64,000 bases of DNA from Streptomyces sp. CB02009 (GTDB lineage Bacteria; Actinomycetota; Actinomycetes; Streptomycetales; Streptomycetaceae): the NCBI RefSeq assembly GCF_001905825.1, contig NZ_LIVV01000009.1, forward strand, positions 248,001-312,000. The letters are read 5' to 3'. The notes under the pieces are model-generated. The model did no database searches and was not told the origin of the DNA. It worked only from the letters and a program-made list of their open reading frames with translations. The position numbers and the translations under genes are program-made. The stretch's first letter is position 1. Every line of letters starts with the position of its first letter. Positions 35,595 through 43,951 of this stretch are shown piece after piece.

Positions 35595-36866
35595 GTGGCG
35601 TCCACGGTCACCTCGGACACGCGTCCGGGTTACGGGCAGCTGCTGCGCACCCCCGGCGCGCTGTCCTTCCTGCTCCCCGGCTTCGCCGCCCGGCAGCCCT
35701 TCGCGATGCTGACCATCGGCATCGTCCTGCTCGTCCAGCACACCACCGGATCCTTCGGCAGCGCCGGCGCCGTCGCCGCCGTCACCGGCGTCTCCATGGC
35801 GCTGTTCGCCCCGCAGAGCGGCAAGCTCGCCGACCGCTTCGGCCAGCGCGCCGTCCTGATCCCCGGTGTCCTCGTCCACACCGCGTCCGTCTCGCTGCTC
35901 GTCTCGCTCGCCCTGGGCGGCGCCCCGCTGTGGGCCCTGTTCCTGGCCGCCGTGCCCGCCGGCGCCTCCGTGCCGCAGGTCGGACCGATGGTCCGGGCCC
36001 GCTGGGCCGCCAAGCTCGACGGCACCCCGCTGATGCCAACGGCCGCGGCCTTCGAGTCCGTCACCGACGAGTTCACCTTCGTCGTCGGCCCCGTCCTCGC
36101 GACCGCCCTGTGCACCGGCGTCCACCCGGCCGCCGGCCTGATCGCCGAGGCCGCGCTCACCCTCTTCGGCGGGCTCTTCTTCGCCGCTCAGCGCGCCACC
36201 CAGCCCGCGTTCGGCATCACCGCGGCCGGCTCCTCCGAGCCGCACCGCTCGGCGCTCTCCATCCCCGGCGTCCGCGTCCTCGTCGTCGCCTTCCTCGGCA
36301 TCGGCTCCGTCTTCGGCGGCATGCAGGTCTCCCTCACCGCCTTCACTGAGGAGATCGGCAACCCCGGCGCCAACGGTCTGCTGTACGGGGTCTTCGCCGC
36401 CGGCAACATGCTCGCGGGCATCGCCATGGGCGCCGTCGCCTGGAAGATCGGCCCCCGCCGCCGCCTGATCCTCGGCTACGCCGGCCTCACCGTGGCCGCG
36501 TCGCTGCTGTGGACCACGCACTCGGTGCTGCTCCTCGGCGCCCTCGGTCTGGTCGTGGGTCTGTGCATCGCCCCGGCCCTGATCACCGGCTACACCATCG
36601 TCGAGACCCTGATCCCGGCGTCCGCCCGTACCGAGGCCTTCACCTGGCTCACCGGCGCCGTCGCGCTCGGCCAGGCCGCGGCCGTCACGGTCGCCGGCCG
36701 CCTCGCCGACGCGCACGGCGCGAGCACCGGATTCCTGGTGCCGATGGTGGGCACGGCGCTCGCCCTGGCCACGCTCCTCGCCCTGCGGTCACGCCTCAAG
36801 CCGCGCGAGACGAGCCGCGTCGCGGCGCGTGGTATCGGTCACCGCGTGCCGGTGGCGGTGGACTGA
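35595..36866 (+). CDS. MFS transporter
   Basis: 423 aa, GTG start with AGGACC just upstream. Twelve hydrophobic segments; the loop between helices 2 and 3 reads GKLADRFGQRAVLIPGVLVH (MFS motif A variant), and the acidic ESVTDEFTFVVGPVLA after helix 5 resembles motif C of antiporters. Probably a drug/metabolite exporter; substrate unknown. Monocistronic, with a long leader. Confidence 0.88.
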   Translation: MASTVTSDTRPGYGQLLRTPGALSFLLPGFAARQPFAMLTIGIVLLVQHTTGSFGSAGAVAAVTGVSMALFAPQSGKLADRFGQRAVLIPGVLVHTASVSLLVSLALGGAPLWALFLAAVPAGASVPQVGPMVRARWAAKLDGTPLMPTAAAFESVTDEFTFVVGPVLATALCTGVHPAAGLIAEAALTLFGGLFFAAQRATQPAFGITAAGSSEPHRSALSIPGVRVLVVAFLGIGSVFGGMQVSLTAFTEEIGNPGANGLLYGVFAAGNMLAGIAMGAVAWKIGPRRRLILGYAGLTVAASLLWTTHSVLLLGALGLVVGLCIAPALITGYTIVETLIPASARTEAFTWLTGAVALGQAAAVTVAGRLADAHGASTGFLVPMVGTALALATLLALRSRLKPRETSRVAARGIGHRVPVAVD

Positions 36867-36896
36867 ACCCGCGGAATACGTCAGTATGGATTGTCG

Positions 36897-36923
36897 TTAG
36901 CACTCGATGAGTGTGAGTGCCAG
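36897..36923 (+). promoter_or_regulatory. CIRCE-like HrcA operator
   Basis: TTAGCACTC (36897-36905), nine bases, then GAGTGCCAG (36915-36923). The CIRCE consensus is TTAGCACTC-N9-GAGTGCTAA: the left arm is perfect, the spacing exact, and two terminal bases of the right arm differ. It overlaps the ribosome-binding region of the FmdB gene, so bound HrcA would block its expression. Confidence 0.75.
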
Positions 36924-36934
36924 GAGGAAGACAA

Positions 36935-37267
36935 GTGCCGACCTACCAGTACCAGTGCACCGAGTGCGGCGAAGGCCTCGAGGCGGTGCAGAAGTTCACC
37001 GATGACGCGCTGACCGAGTGCCCCCAGTGCAAGGGCCGCCTGAAGAAGGTGTTCTCGGCCGTCGGCATCGTCTTCAAGGGATCCGGCTTCTACCGGAACG
37101 ACAGCCGCGGCTCGTCGTCCAGCAGCTCGCCGGCCGCGTCGAAGTCCTCGACCCCGTCGTCCACGTCGTCCTCGACGTCGGACGCCAAGCCGGCCGCGTC
37201 GACCTCTTCGTCGTCCGCCTCCGCCTCCTCGACGTCCACGTCGAGCACCGGAAGCTCGGCCGCCTGA
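36935..37267 (+). CDS. FmdB family zinc-ribbon protein
   Basis: 110 aa, GTG start with AGGAGG eight bases upstream. The N-terminal half is the FmdB zinc ribbon: YQYQCTECGEG...TECPQCKGRLKKVFSAVGIVFKGSGFY, with two CxxC pairs. The C-terminal half (about 55 residues) is almost pure Ser/Thr/Ala with no structure. FmdB proteins were named for a formamidase regulator; their real role is unclear. A CIRCE element just upstream suggests heat-shock control. A strong terminator follows. Confidence 0.88.
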   Translation: MPTYQYQCTECGEGLEAVQKFTDDALTECPQCKGRLKKVFSAVGIVFKGSGFYRNDSRGSSSSSSPAASKSSTPSSTSSSTSDAKPAASTSSSSASASSTSTSSTGSSAA

Positions 37268-37317
37268 CCCCTGCGCGATCGATCCTGACGCCAGGACGCG
37301 GTCCGTACGTACTTCAC

Positions 37318-37351
37318 CGAGGGCCCCCGTCGTTCGCGACGGGGGCCCTCG
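37318..37351. terminator. Rho-independent-type terminator with TTCG tetraloop
   Basis: Perfect 15-bp GC-rich stem CGAGGGCCCCCGTCG closed by TTCG, 50 bp after the FmdB stop and 34 bp before the MTA phosphorylase start. No T-tract follows, as usual in streptomycetes. Confidence 0.85.
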
Positions 37352-37384
37352 GTGTTCGCCGGCGCCCCGCATAGGGTGGCCGCC

Positions 37385-38230
37385 ATGGCGAACCAAGGCG
37401 CGTACGCGGACATCGGCGTGATCGGCGGCTCCGGCTTCTACTCCTTCCTCGACGACGTCACGGAGGTGTCCGTCGACACCCCGTACGGCAGTCCCAGCGA
37501 CTCCCTCCTCCTCGGCGAGATCGCCGGCCGGCAGGTCGCCTTCCTCCCCCGCCACGGCCGCGGCCACAGCGTCCCGCCGCACCGCATCAACTACCGCGCC
37601 AACCTCTGGGCCCTGCGCTCCGTGGGCGTCCGGCAGATCCTCGGGCCCTGCGCCGTCGGCGGACTCCGCGAGGAGTACGGGCCGGGCACGCTCGTCGTCC
37701 CGGACCAGCTCGTGGACCGTACGAAGGCCCGCGCGCAGACCTACTTCGACGGTGAGCGCCGGTCCGACGGGGCCGTGCCGCGCGTCGTCCACGTGACCTT
37801 CGCCGACCCGTACTGCCCGGACGGGCGGCGCGTCGCCGTCAAGGCCGCCCGGGGGCGGGGCTGGGACCCGGTCGACGGCGGCACGATGGTCGTGATCGAG
37901 GGGCCCCGCTTCTCCACCCGGGCGGAGTCCCGGTGGCACGCTGCGGCCGGCTGGTCGGTCGTCGGCATGACCGGACACCCCGAGGCCGTCCTCGCCCGGG
38001 AACTGGGCCTCTGCTACACCTCGCTGGCGCTCGTCACCGACCTGGACGCGGGCGCCGAGACCGGCGACGGCGTCTCCCACACCGAGGTGCTGAGGGTGTT
38101 CGGCGAGAACGTGGAGCGGCTGCGGGAGGTGCTGTTCGACGCGGTGGGCGCGCTGCCCGCGACGATGGACCGGGACTGCCTGTGCACACAGGCGCACGAC
38201 GGCTGGGACCTGGGGATCGACCTGCCGTGA
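37385..38230 (+). CDS. mtnP: S-methyl-5'-thioadenosine phosphorylase
   Basis: 281 aa, ATG at 37385. Starts with DIGVIGGSGFY (phosphate site), then FLPRHGRGHSVPPHRINYRANLWALRSVGV, EGPRFSTRAES and GMTGHPEAVLARELGLCY, with VTDLDAG providing the Asp that selects a 6-amino purine. It cleaves MTA (from polyamine and autoinducer-like pathways) to adenine and methylthioribose-1-phosphate. The related methylthioinosine enzyme is a less likely alternative. Follows a strong terminator, so it has its own promoter. Confidence 0.93.
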   Translation: MANQGAYADIGVIGGSGFYSFLDDVTEVSVDTPYGSPSDSLLLGEIAGRQVAFLPRHGRGHSVPPHRINYRANLWALRSVGVRQILGPCAVGGLREEYGPGTLVVPDQLVDRTKARAQTYFDGERRSDGAVPRVVHVTFADPYCPDGRRVAVKAARGRGWDPVDGGTMVVIEGPRFSTRAESRWHAAAGWSVVGMTGHPEAVLARELGLCYTSLALVTDLDAGAETGDGVSHTEVLRVFGENVERLREVLFDAVGALPATMDRDCLCTQAHDGWDLGIDLP

Positions 38231-38353
38231 ACCCCCCGCGAGGGTGAGGGAGTTGTCCACAGGCGGCGGGTGATCCACAGGCGGGAGCGGGGATTCGGCG
38301 CGGGCCGGAGAGTGGGGGCGATCCCATTCCCGACCAGGACGGCGGCACCCGCG

Positions 38354-38920
38354 ATGACGCACCCTTACCTTCCCCCCTCCCCCTCCCTCTCTCCTTCCCT
38401 CTCGCCCGTTCCGGCGCCGTGCGTGGTGCCGGTCTTCGCACCCCTGCGCGTACGGGGCCCCCGGCTGCGGCTGCGCAGGGCGCTGCGCCGGGGACGCTGG
38501 GCCCCCGCGGTACTCCTGGCCCTCGTGGCGACGGCCCTGGCCGTCGCGGGCGGCGGCCCGCCACCGGGCGCCGCGGCGGCACCCCCGCCGGGCGACCGGA
38601 CCGCCCCCACCGCGGCGCGCGCCCGGCCGTCCGTCGCCGTCCGGCTGGTGTCCGCTCCGGTGCGGATCGCCGACGCCGCGACCGTACGGCTGCTGCGCCC
38701 CGGTGACCGGGTCGACGTGATCGCCGCGCCCAACTCGGCGCTCGGCGGGGCCGGTGAGGCCCGGGTGGTCGCGACGGGCGCCCGGGTGGCCGAAGTTCCG
38801 CAGCCGGGCGAGACTCGGTCGGACGGAGGGGCGCTCGTCGTCCTGTCGGTGCCGCGGTCGACGGCCGCCGCGCTGGCGGGTGCGGGTGTCACCTCCCAAC
38901 TGGCGGTGACAGTGTGCTGA
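38354..38920 (+). CDS. CpaB/RcpC-like (SAF-type) secreted or membrane protein
   Basis: 188 aa from ATG at 38354; start uncertain because no clear ribosome site is seen. A Pro/Ser-rich N-terminus and a basic stretch precede one hydrophobic helix (about 55-78, WAPAVLLALVATALAVAG). After it comes VRLVSAPVRIADAATVRLLRPGDRVDVIAA and later ALVVLSVPRSTAAALAGA, the pattern of the RcpC domain of Flp-pilus CpaB proteins. No other pilus genes are nearby, so a pilus role is doubtful. Confidence 0.75.
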   Translation: MTHPYLPPSPSLSPSLSPVPAPCVVPVFAPLRVRGPRLRLRRALRRGRWAPAVLLALVATALAVAGGGPPPGAAAAPPPGDRTAPTAARARPSVAVRLVSAPVRIADAATVRLLRPGDRVDVIAAPNSALGGAGEARVVATGARVAEVPQPGETRSDGGALVVLSVPRSTAAALAGAGVTSQLAVTVC

Positions 38921-39043
38921 TTCGCACGGACACCCTGCCCGTTCACCGGTACGTGTGTACGGATTGGACGGCTCTGTACCGTTCGCGGCCTAATGGCACC
39001 GCACACAGCGCACACAGCAGCACAAGCGACGAAAGGCACCTTG

Positions 39044-39574
39044 GTGGCCGAGAAGAAGGAAAGTCTGATGGGCGGCTTCAAAGCCTTCCTGATGCGTGGC
39101 AACGTGATCGACCTGGCCGTGGCCGTCGTCATCGGTGCCGCGTTCACCAACATCGTGAACTCGGTGGTCAAGGGCATCATCAACCCGGTCGTCGGCGCCT
39201 TCGGCACGAAGGACCTGGAGAGCTACTCGTCCTGCCTCAAGGACCCCTGCAGGGTGGTCGACGGAGAGATGCAGGGCATCCAGATCCAGTGGGGTCTGGT
39301 CCTCAGCGCGATCCTCAGCTTCCTGATCACCGCGGCCGTCGTCTATTTCCTGATGGTCCTGCCGATGGCGAAGATCCTCGCGAAGCGCGCGGCGCACGAG
39401 AAGGCGAAGGAGGGCGTCGAGGAGGTCATGGAGATCAGCGAGCTGGAGGTCCTCAAGGAGATCCGCGACCACCTGGTCGCCCAGCGAGGACCCGTCGCGG
39501 GCACGGGCACCGGGACGGGCCCGGGTACGGGCTCGGGGTCCGGCGGCGGGTCGGGGACGCACCCCACCTCCTGA
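39044..39574 (+). CDS. mscL: Large-conductance mechanosensitive channel
   Basis: 176 aa from GTG at 39044 (VAEKKESLMGGFKAFLMRGNVIDLAVAVVIGAAF, broken here for reading); upstream in-frame ATG gives an atypical tail. TM1 with the pore-lining Gly/Ala/Val pattern, a periplasmic loop including a Cys pair (SSCLKDPC), TM2, then the cytoplasmic helix. The C-terminus is longer than usual, ending in a Gly/Thr/Ser repeat tail (about 25 residues). Releases solutes on osmotic downshock. Confidence 0.95.
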   Translation: MAEKKESLMGGFKAFLMRGNVIDLAVAVVIGAAFTNIVNSVVKGIINPVVGAFGTKDLESYSSCLKDPCRVVDGEMQGIQIQWGLVLSAILSFLITAAVVYFLMVLPMAKILAKRAAHEKAKEGVEEVMEISELEVLKEIRDHLVAQRGPVAGTGTGTGPGTGSGSGGGSGTHPTS

Positions 39575-39603
39575 CCGACAGCTCGTGCCGGCGTCAGAGG
39601 TGG
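39564..39603. terminator. Hairpin covering the stop codons of two convergent genes
   Basis: CCACCTCCTGAC (39564-39575) pairs with GTCAGAGGTGG (39593-39603) around an 17-base loop. It includes the mscL stop on one side and the stop of the convergent 73-residue protein on the other. Probably a shared bidirectional terminator. Confidence 0.55.
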
Positions 39604-39815
39604 TGCGGCGGCTTCTCGTCGAGGAAGCGCGCGAGGTCGGCGGCGCTGTCGCCACCGGTGCGAGGCCGCTCGCCCCATCCACGGTCCGTGTCGTCCGCGG
39701 ACTGCTGGTCCAGCGGATCGTCGAAGACGAGTGCCGGCTTCGGACTGTTCTCGGGGCTGGAAGGTACGCCGGGCCGCTTCGCGTCTCGCGGTCCGTGGGC
39801 GGGGGCGGTGCTCAT
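39594..39815 (-). CDS. Conserved small hypothetical protein
   Basis: 73 aa, soluble and polar, ATG at 39815. The text ALVFDDPLDQQSADDTDRGWGERP and the ending AADLARFLDEKPPHHL resemble a short protein that I recall in many Streptomyces, function unknown. It is on the same strand as the molybdoenzyme operon, 72 bp after its last gene, so it could be a distal member. Codon use is normal for the genome. Confidence 0.75.
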   Translation of the reverse strand: MSTAPAHGPRDAKRPGVPSSPENSPKPALVFDDPLDQQSADDTDRGWGERPRTGGDSAADLARFLDEKPPHHL

Positions 39816-39887
39816 ACCCCAAGGGTACGCCCGCCGCCCCGTCCCGAACCCCTCTGATCTGCGTATCTCCGGTACCGCCTACGCCCC

Positions 39888-40379
39888 TCAGCGGTCCTTC
39901 GGGTCGAGCAGCCAGATCCCGAGCACCACGAGGAACGACAGACAGAGGAAGCCCGCGCCCCACCAGGCGGTGCCGGTGTTCCCCGACATCCACTCGTCGA
40001 CGACGATCGTCAGCCCCCAGAGCTGGCCGATGACCACCGTGAGCGCCAGCGTGAGGCGGGCCGTCAGCTTCGAGGAGCGCTCCGGCTCCTGCTCCGTACC
40101 GGCTCCCGGCCCCGGCCCGGTGCGGGTGATCCGCGGATCGCCATATCCGCTGGTGGGGCGGATCTGCGGATACCGCTCGTGCACGGGGCGGTTCAGCCGC
40201 GGCTGCGCACTGCCCGGGGTGTACGCCGGGGGCCGCGGGGCCTGCGGAGCGGCGGGCGCCGAGGGCGAGGGCGGCGGCGATCCCCCGGAGGCGCCGGGAG
40301 TGACGGGGGCTCCGGGTGTGACGGGGGGCCTGGCCGGTTCCGGGGCTTCTGGGTCGCGGGGGAAGGCGTCCTCGGTCAT
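39888..40379 (-). CDS. Two-TM protein coupled to the Rieske gene, unknown function
   Basis: 163 aa, ATG at 40379 overlapping the Rieske stop (ATGA). The first approx. 105 residues are Pro/Ala/Gly-rich and disordered; residues about 108-127 and 137-157 (TARLTLALTVVIGQLWGLTIVV; GFLCLSFLVVLGIWLLDP) are two membrane helices. Family not recognised. The coupling suggests a small accessory or anchoring subunit of the molybdoenzyme complex encoded upstream. Confidence 0.8.
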   Translation of the reverse strand: MTEDAFPRDPEAPEPARPPVTPGAPVTPGASGGSPPPSPSAPAAPQAPRPPAYTPGSAQPRLNRPVHERYPQIRPTSGYGDPRITRTGPGPGAGTEQEPERSSKLTARLTLALTVVIGQLWGLTIVVDEWMSGNTGTAWWGAGFLCLSFLVVLGIWLLDPKDR

Positions 40380-41035
40380 GTGCGCTCACTCCTCTCCGGC
40401 GCCGCGCCCCGGGCGGACGCGCCGGGGCAGCCCAGCCGGTCGGCGAGTTCGGGGCGGTCGTCGCCGAGCTGGCGGCAGAGGCCCTCCCGGGCGCTCTCGC
40501 CCGAGCGGGCCGTGCCGATCGCCCAGACGCTGCCGTCGGCCTCCTCCACGAGCAGCACCTTCGGCAGTCCGCGGGGCGGCGGGCCGGCCGTGACCTCTCC
40601 CGTACGGGCGTCGAAGACGCCTTCGTGGCAGGGGCAGTACAGCTCACCCTCGCTGCCGCGGTCCTTGCGCCAGAGCACGGCGCAGGCGAGGTGGGTGCAG
40701 ACGGCGGAGTAGCCGGCGAGCGTGCCGTCCTCCAGGCGGACGGCGACCGCGCGGTCCTCGGAGCCGGGGTAGCGGAAGGCGAGGGACTCCCCGGGCAGGA
40801 TCGCGTCCGCGATCTTCTTCGCCTCGGTCGGCCCGTCGCTGTCCCCGTGCCGGTGCAGGATGCCGGCGGCGACCGCGACACCGCCGACGGCGAGGCCGCC
40901 GGAGACGGTGGCGACGATCCGCAGGTAGTCGCGGCGGGTGGTGAGCGAGTCCGCGGCGATCCGGTCGTGGAGCGCTTCCTGGGCCGCGTCGGAACGGGGG
41001 TCCGACGCGGGCGGCTGCGGGTCGGTGACGCTCAA
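40376..41035 (-). CDS. Rieske 2Fe-2S protein with Tat-like anchor
   Basis: 219 aa from a TTG at 41035 (GGAAGGG seven bases upstream) that overlaps the stop of the Fe-S gene (TTGA). TTRRDYLRIVATVSGGLAVGGVAVAAG is an RR-containing, Tat-type membrane anchor. The cluster is bound by CTHLAC...CPCHEGVFD (C-x-H-x17-C-x2-H type). The C-terminal approx. 45 residues beyond the fold are unusual. It likely passes electrons between the membrane cytochrome b and the molybdoenzyme partners or quinone pool. Confidence 0.9.
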   Translation of the reverse strand: MSVTDPQPPASDPRSDAAQEALHDRIAADSLTTRRDYLRIVATVSGGLAVGGVAVAAGILHRHGDSDGPTEAKKIADAILPGESLAFRYPGSEDRAVAVRLEDGTLAGYSAVCTHLACAVLWRKDRGSEGELYCPCHEGVFDARTGEVTAGPPPRGLPKVLLVEEADGSVWAIGTARSGESAREGLCRQLGDDRPELADRLGCPGASARGAAPERSERT

Positions 41036-41631
41036 CGGACGTCCCTTCCATTGATCTCGACGACGGGAAGGCCTCCGGGGACCGGCCACTGGACCTTGTC
41101 GGCGGGGACGACCATCGCCACGCCGGTGGAGACGGTCGTGGAGCCGAAGGTGAAGGAGTCGGCGACCTGGACGCCGGGGCGTTCGGCCTGGAGCTCTTCG
41201 AGGGTCCCGTAGAAGAGGGCGCCGGTGGGGCAGACGGTGGCGCACATCGGGGCGAGGCCGTAGGCGGTGCGGTCGTAGCAGAGGTTGCACTTCATCTGGA
41301 GCTTCGCCTGGAGGTCGATCTTGGGGACGCCGAACGGGCAGGCGTTGACGCAGTTGGCGCAGCCGATGCAGCGGGTGGTGTCGGCCTGCTGCACGACGCC
41401 GTCGGCGGTGACGAGGATCGCGTCGGCGGGGCAGACCTCGGCGCAGGGGGCGACGGGGTCCTCGCAGTGCATGCAGACGGTGGGGAGGGAGGCGACGGAG
41501 TGGCCCTCGTCGGGGTAGTCGAGGTGGATCATCGACTTGCCCCGGTGGGAGTCGCATTCCCGGCAGGCGGAGACGCAGGCCTGGCAGCCGATGCAGCGGC
41601 CCGGGTCGATGAAGATCGTGCGGCCCATCAT
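41032..41631 (-). CDS. Ferredoxin-type 4x[4Fe-4S] electron-transfer subunit
   Basis: 199 aa. Four cysteine clusters: CIGCQACVSAC, CMHCEDPVAPCAEVCP, CIGCANCVNACPFG and CNLCYDRTAYGLAPMCATVCP, the architecture of the beta subunits of DMSO-reductase-family enzymes (DmsB, HycB, NrfC types). It would carry electrons between the catalytic molybdoprotein and the membrane subunit. Seven bases separate it from the molybdoenzyme gene and it overlaps the Rieske start. Confidence 0.93.
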   Translation of the reverse strand: MMGRTIFIDPGRCIGCQACVSACRECDSHRGKSMIHLDYPDEGHSVASLPTVCMHCEDPVAPCAEVCPADAILVTADGVVQQADTTRCIGCANCVNACPFGVPKIDLQAKLQMKCNLCYDRTAYGLAPMCATVCPTGALFYGTLEELQAERPGVQVADSFTFGSTTVSTGVAMVVPADKVQWPVPGGLPVVEINGRDVR

Positions 41632-41638
41632 GTGCGGG

Positions 41639-43951
41639 TCAGCTCCTCTCCGCGGTGCCGCGGCCCTGGGGGGAGGTGGGGGGCAGCGGGTCGGTGCGGG
41701 AGACCTGGGTCTCCGGGTAGGCCTGGTGGCCTGGTGCGGTGGGTGGGGCGGGGACCTCGTCGATCCGTTCGGCGGCCTCGATGCGGGCGGCGCAGACCTT
41801 GTACTCCGGGATCTTGGAGCGGGGGTCGAGGGCGTCGATGGTGAGGGCGTTGGCCGCGGTGGGGACCGGCCAGTGGTAGGGGACGAAGACGGTGTCGGGG
41901 CGGATGGCCTCGGTGACGAGGGCGGGGAAGACCTCGCTGCCGCGGCGGGTGACGACCCGGACGGGGTCGCCGTTGCGGAAGCCGTGGGAGGGGTGGACCT
42001 CCACCCAGGGGCGCGGGGTCTGTTCGACGAGGGCGCCGAGGCGGCGGGTCTGGTTGCCGGAGAGGAAGTGGGCGACGGTGCGGCCGGTGGTCAGCGAGAG
42101 GGGGAACTCCTCGCTGTACGGGTCCATCGGCGGGTGCCATTCGACGACCTGCATGTGGATCTTGCCGTCGGGGTGGTAGGTGCGGCCGTTCTCGAAGAGG
42201 CGGGGGGTGCCGGGGTGCTCGGTGCTGGGGCACGGCCAGGCGATGCCGCCGGTCTCCTCCAGGCGCTCGTAGGTGATGCCGTAGTAGTCGTTGACGGTTC
42301 CGGCGGAGGCGATGCGGAGTTCCTCGAAGACGGAGCGGGAGTCGGGGAACTCGAACTTGTCGCCGGCGCCGAGCCGGCGGGCGAGTTCGCAGATGACCCA
42401 GGTGTCGGTGCGGACGCCGGCCGGGGGCTCCTGGGCCTTGTTGTGCTTGACGACCCGGGCCTCGGCGTTGGCCATCACGCCCTCGTCCTCGGCCCACACG
42501 GTGACGGGGAAGACCACGTGCGCGTTGGCCGCGGTCTCGGAGAGGAAGAAGTCGAACTGGGCGTGGAACTCGAGGGTGTCGTAGCCGTCCTTGACGGTGG
42601 CGTAGTTCGGGAGGGAGACGAAGGGGTTGTTGCAGATGCCGACGAGTCCGCGGATCTCCTTGCGCTGCATCTGCCAGACCATCTCCATCATGGAGGTCCC
42701 GGCGGGCGGGAGTTCGGCCTCGTCGATGCCCCAGATCTCGCAGATCTGGCGGCGGTGCTCGGGGTTGGTGATGGAGCGGCCGCCGGGGAGGAGGTCGGAC
42801 TTCTGGCCGTGCTCGCGGCCGCCCTGGCCGTTGCCCTGGCCGGTGATGGTGCCGTAGCCGGCGCCGGGCCGGCCGATGTGTCCGGCGGCGACGCACAGGT
42901 TGATGATGCTGAGGCAGTTCTCGACGCCCTGCGAGTGGTGCTCGACGCCGCGGGCGTGCCAGGCCATGGCCCGGTCCGCGCCGGCGAACATGCGGGCGAC
43001 CTGGACGATCTGCTCCTCGGGGACGCCGCAGATCTCGGCCGACCGGGCCGGCGGGTACGCGGCGACCGTCGCCTTGACCTCGTCCCAGCCGGTGGCGTGG
43101 GCGGCGAGGTAGGCGTCGTCGGCGAGGCCCTCGGCGACGACGACATGGAGGACGGCGTTGAAGAAGGCGGAGTCGGTGCCCGGCTTGAGGGCGACGTGGA
43201 CGTCGGCGGTGCGGGCGATCGCGGTCTCGCGCGGGTCGACGACGATGAGGGTGGCGCCCCGGTCGCGGGCTCCCCACAGGTACTGGGTCATCACGGGGAA
43301 GCACTCGCCGACGTTGGACCCGGCGATGAGGAGGCAGTCGGTGAGGAGGATGTCGGAGAAGGGGTTGCCGGCCCGGTCGATGCCGAAGGCGAGCTTGTTG
43401 GCCCCGGCGGCGGACACCATGCAGAGGCGTCCGTTGTAGTCGACGTGCCGGGACTTGAGCGCGACCCGGGCGAACTTGCCGACGAGGTAGGTCTTCTCGG
43501 AGTAGAGGCTGGCGCCGCCGAGGAGGCCGAAGGCGTCGTTGCCGTACTCGCCCTGGATCCGGCGGATCTCGGCGACGGTGTGGTCGAGCGCCTCGTCCCA
43601 GCTGACCTCGCGGAACTCCTCGTCGCGGTTGCGGCGCATGAGGGGCGCGGTGAGCCGGTCGGGGTGGTTGACCTGCTGGTAGGCGTTGATGCCCTTGGGG
43701 CAGAGCCGCATCCGGTTGATGTCGTGGTTGCGGGGTTCGACGCCGAAGACCTTGCCGCCGCGGTCGACGCGGAGGTACATGCCGCACTGGACGCCGCAGA
43801 AGCAGCAGTGGGTGGGGACGAGCGTCTCGCCGTTCTGGTCGGCGTGCCAGCGGTCGGCGGGGATGCCGCCGGCGTCGCGGAAGTTGCGGGTGCCGGGCGG
43901 GGCGAGGGAGGGATCGAGCGGCAGCGCCCTGTTCGGGTCGGTCGCGGTCAC
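41639..43951 (-). CDS. Molybdopterin oxidoreductase catalytic subunit, Nas/Nap nitrate-reductase-like
   Basis: 770 aa, GTG at 43951 overlapping the upstream stop. N-terminal [4Fe-4S] site HCCFCGVQCGM...RLCPKG, then bis-MGD binding domains. The presumed Mo-ligand segment DYNGRLCMVSAAGANK matches the R-L/H-C-M-x-S-A pattern of assimilatory and periplasmic nitrate reductases and not the C-H-S of formate dehydrogenases. No Tat signal, so it acts in the cytoplasm. Electrons presumably reach it via the adjacent Fe-S, Rieske and cytochrome b subunits. Formate dehydrogenase remains possible because pyruvate formate-lyase is next door. Confidence 0.9.
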   Translation of the reverse strand: MTATDPNRALPLDPSLAPPGTRNFRDAGGIPADRWHADQNGETLVPTHCCFCGVQCGMYLRVDRGGKVFGVEPRNHDINRMRLCPKGINAYQQVNHPDRLTAPLMRRNRDEEFREVSWDEALDHTVAEIRRIQGEYGNDAFGLLGGASLYSEKTYLVGKFARVALKSRHVDYNGRLCMVSAAGANKLAFGIDRAGNPFSDILLTDCLLIAGSNVGECFPVMTQYLWGARDRGATLIVVDPRETAIARTADVHVALKPGTDSAFFNAVLHVVVAEGLADDAYLAAHATGWDEVKATVAAYPPARSAEICGVPEEQIVQVARMFAGADRAMAWHARGVEHHSQGVENCLSIINLCVAAGHIGRPGAGYGTITGQGNGQGGREHGQKSDLLPGGRSITNPEHRRQICEIWGIDEAELPPAGTSMMEMVWQMQRKEIRGLVGICNNPFVSLPNYATVKDGYDTLEFHAQFDFFLSETAANAHVVFPVTVWAEDEGVMANAEARVVKHNKAQEPPAGVRTDTWVICELARRLGAGDKFEFPDSRSVFEELRIASAGTVNDYYGITYERLEETGGIAWPCPSTEHPGTPRLFENGRTYHPDGKIHMQVVEWHPPMDPYSEEFPLSLTTGRTVAHFLSGNQTRRLGALVEQTPRPWVEVHPSHGFRNGDPVRVVTRRGSEVFPALVTEAIRPDTVFVPYHWPVPTAANALTIDALDPRSKIPEYKVCAARIEAAERIDEVPAPPTAPGHQAYPETQVSRTDPLPPTSPQGRGTAERS

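Noticed and set aside
35407..35712. Short plus-strand frame from ATG 35407 in the MFS leader
   Set aside because: Codon use is unlike the genome, no Shine-Dalgarno, and it runs out of frame into the MFS gene.
41639..43951. Formate dehydrogenase as the primary call for the molybdoenzyme
   Set aside because: The Mo-ligand context RLCMVSA fits nitrate reductases better than the C/U-H-S/G pattern of formate dehydrogenases. Kept only as an alternative because of the adjacent pyruvate formate-lyase.
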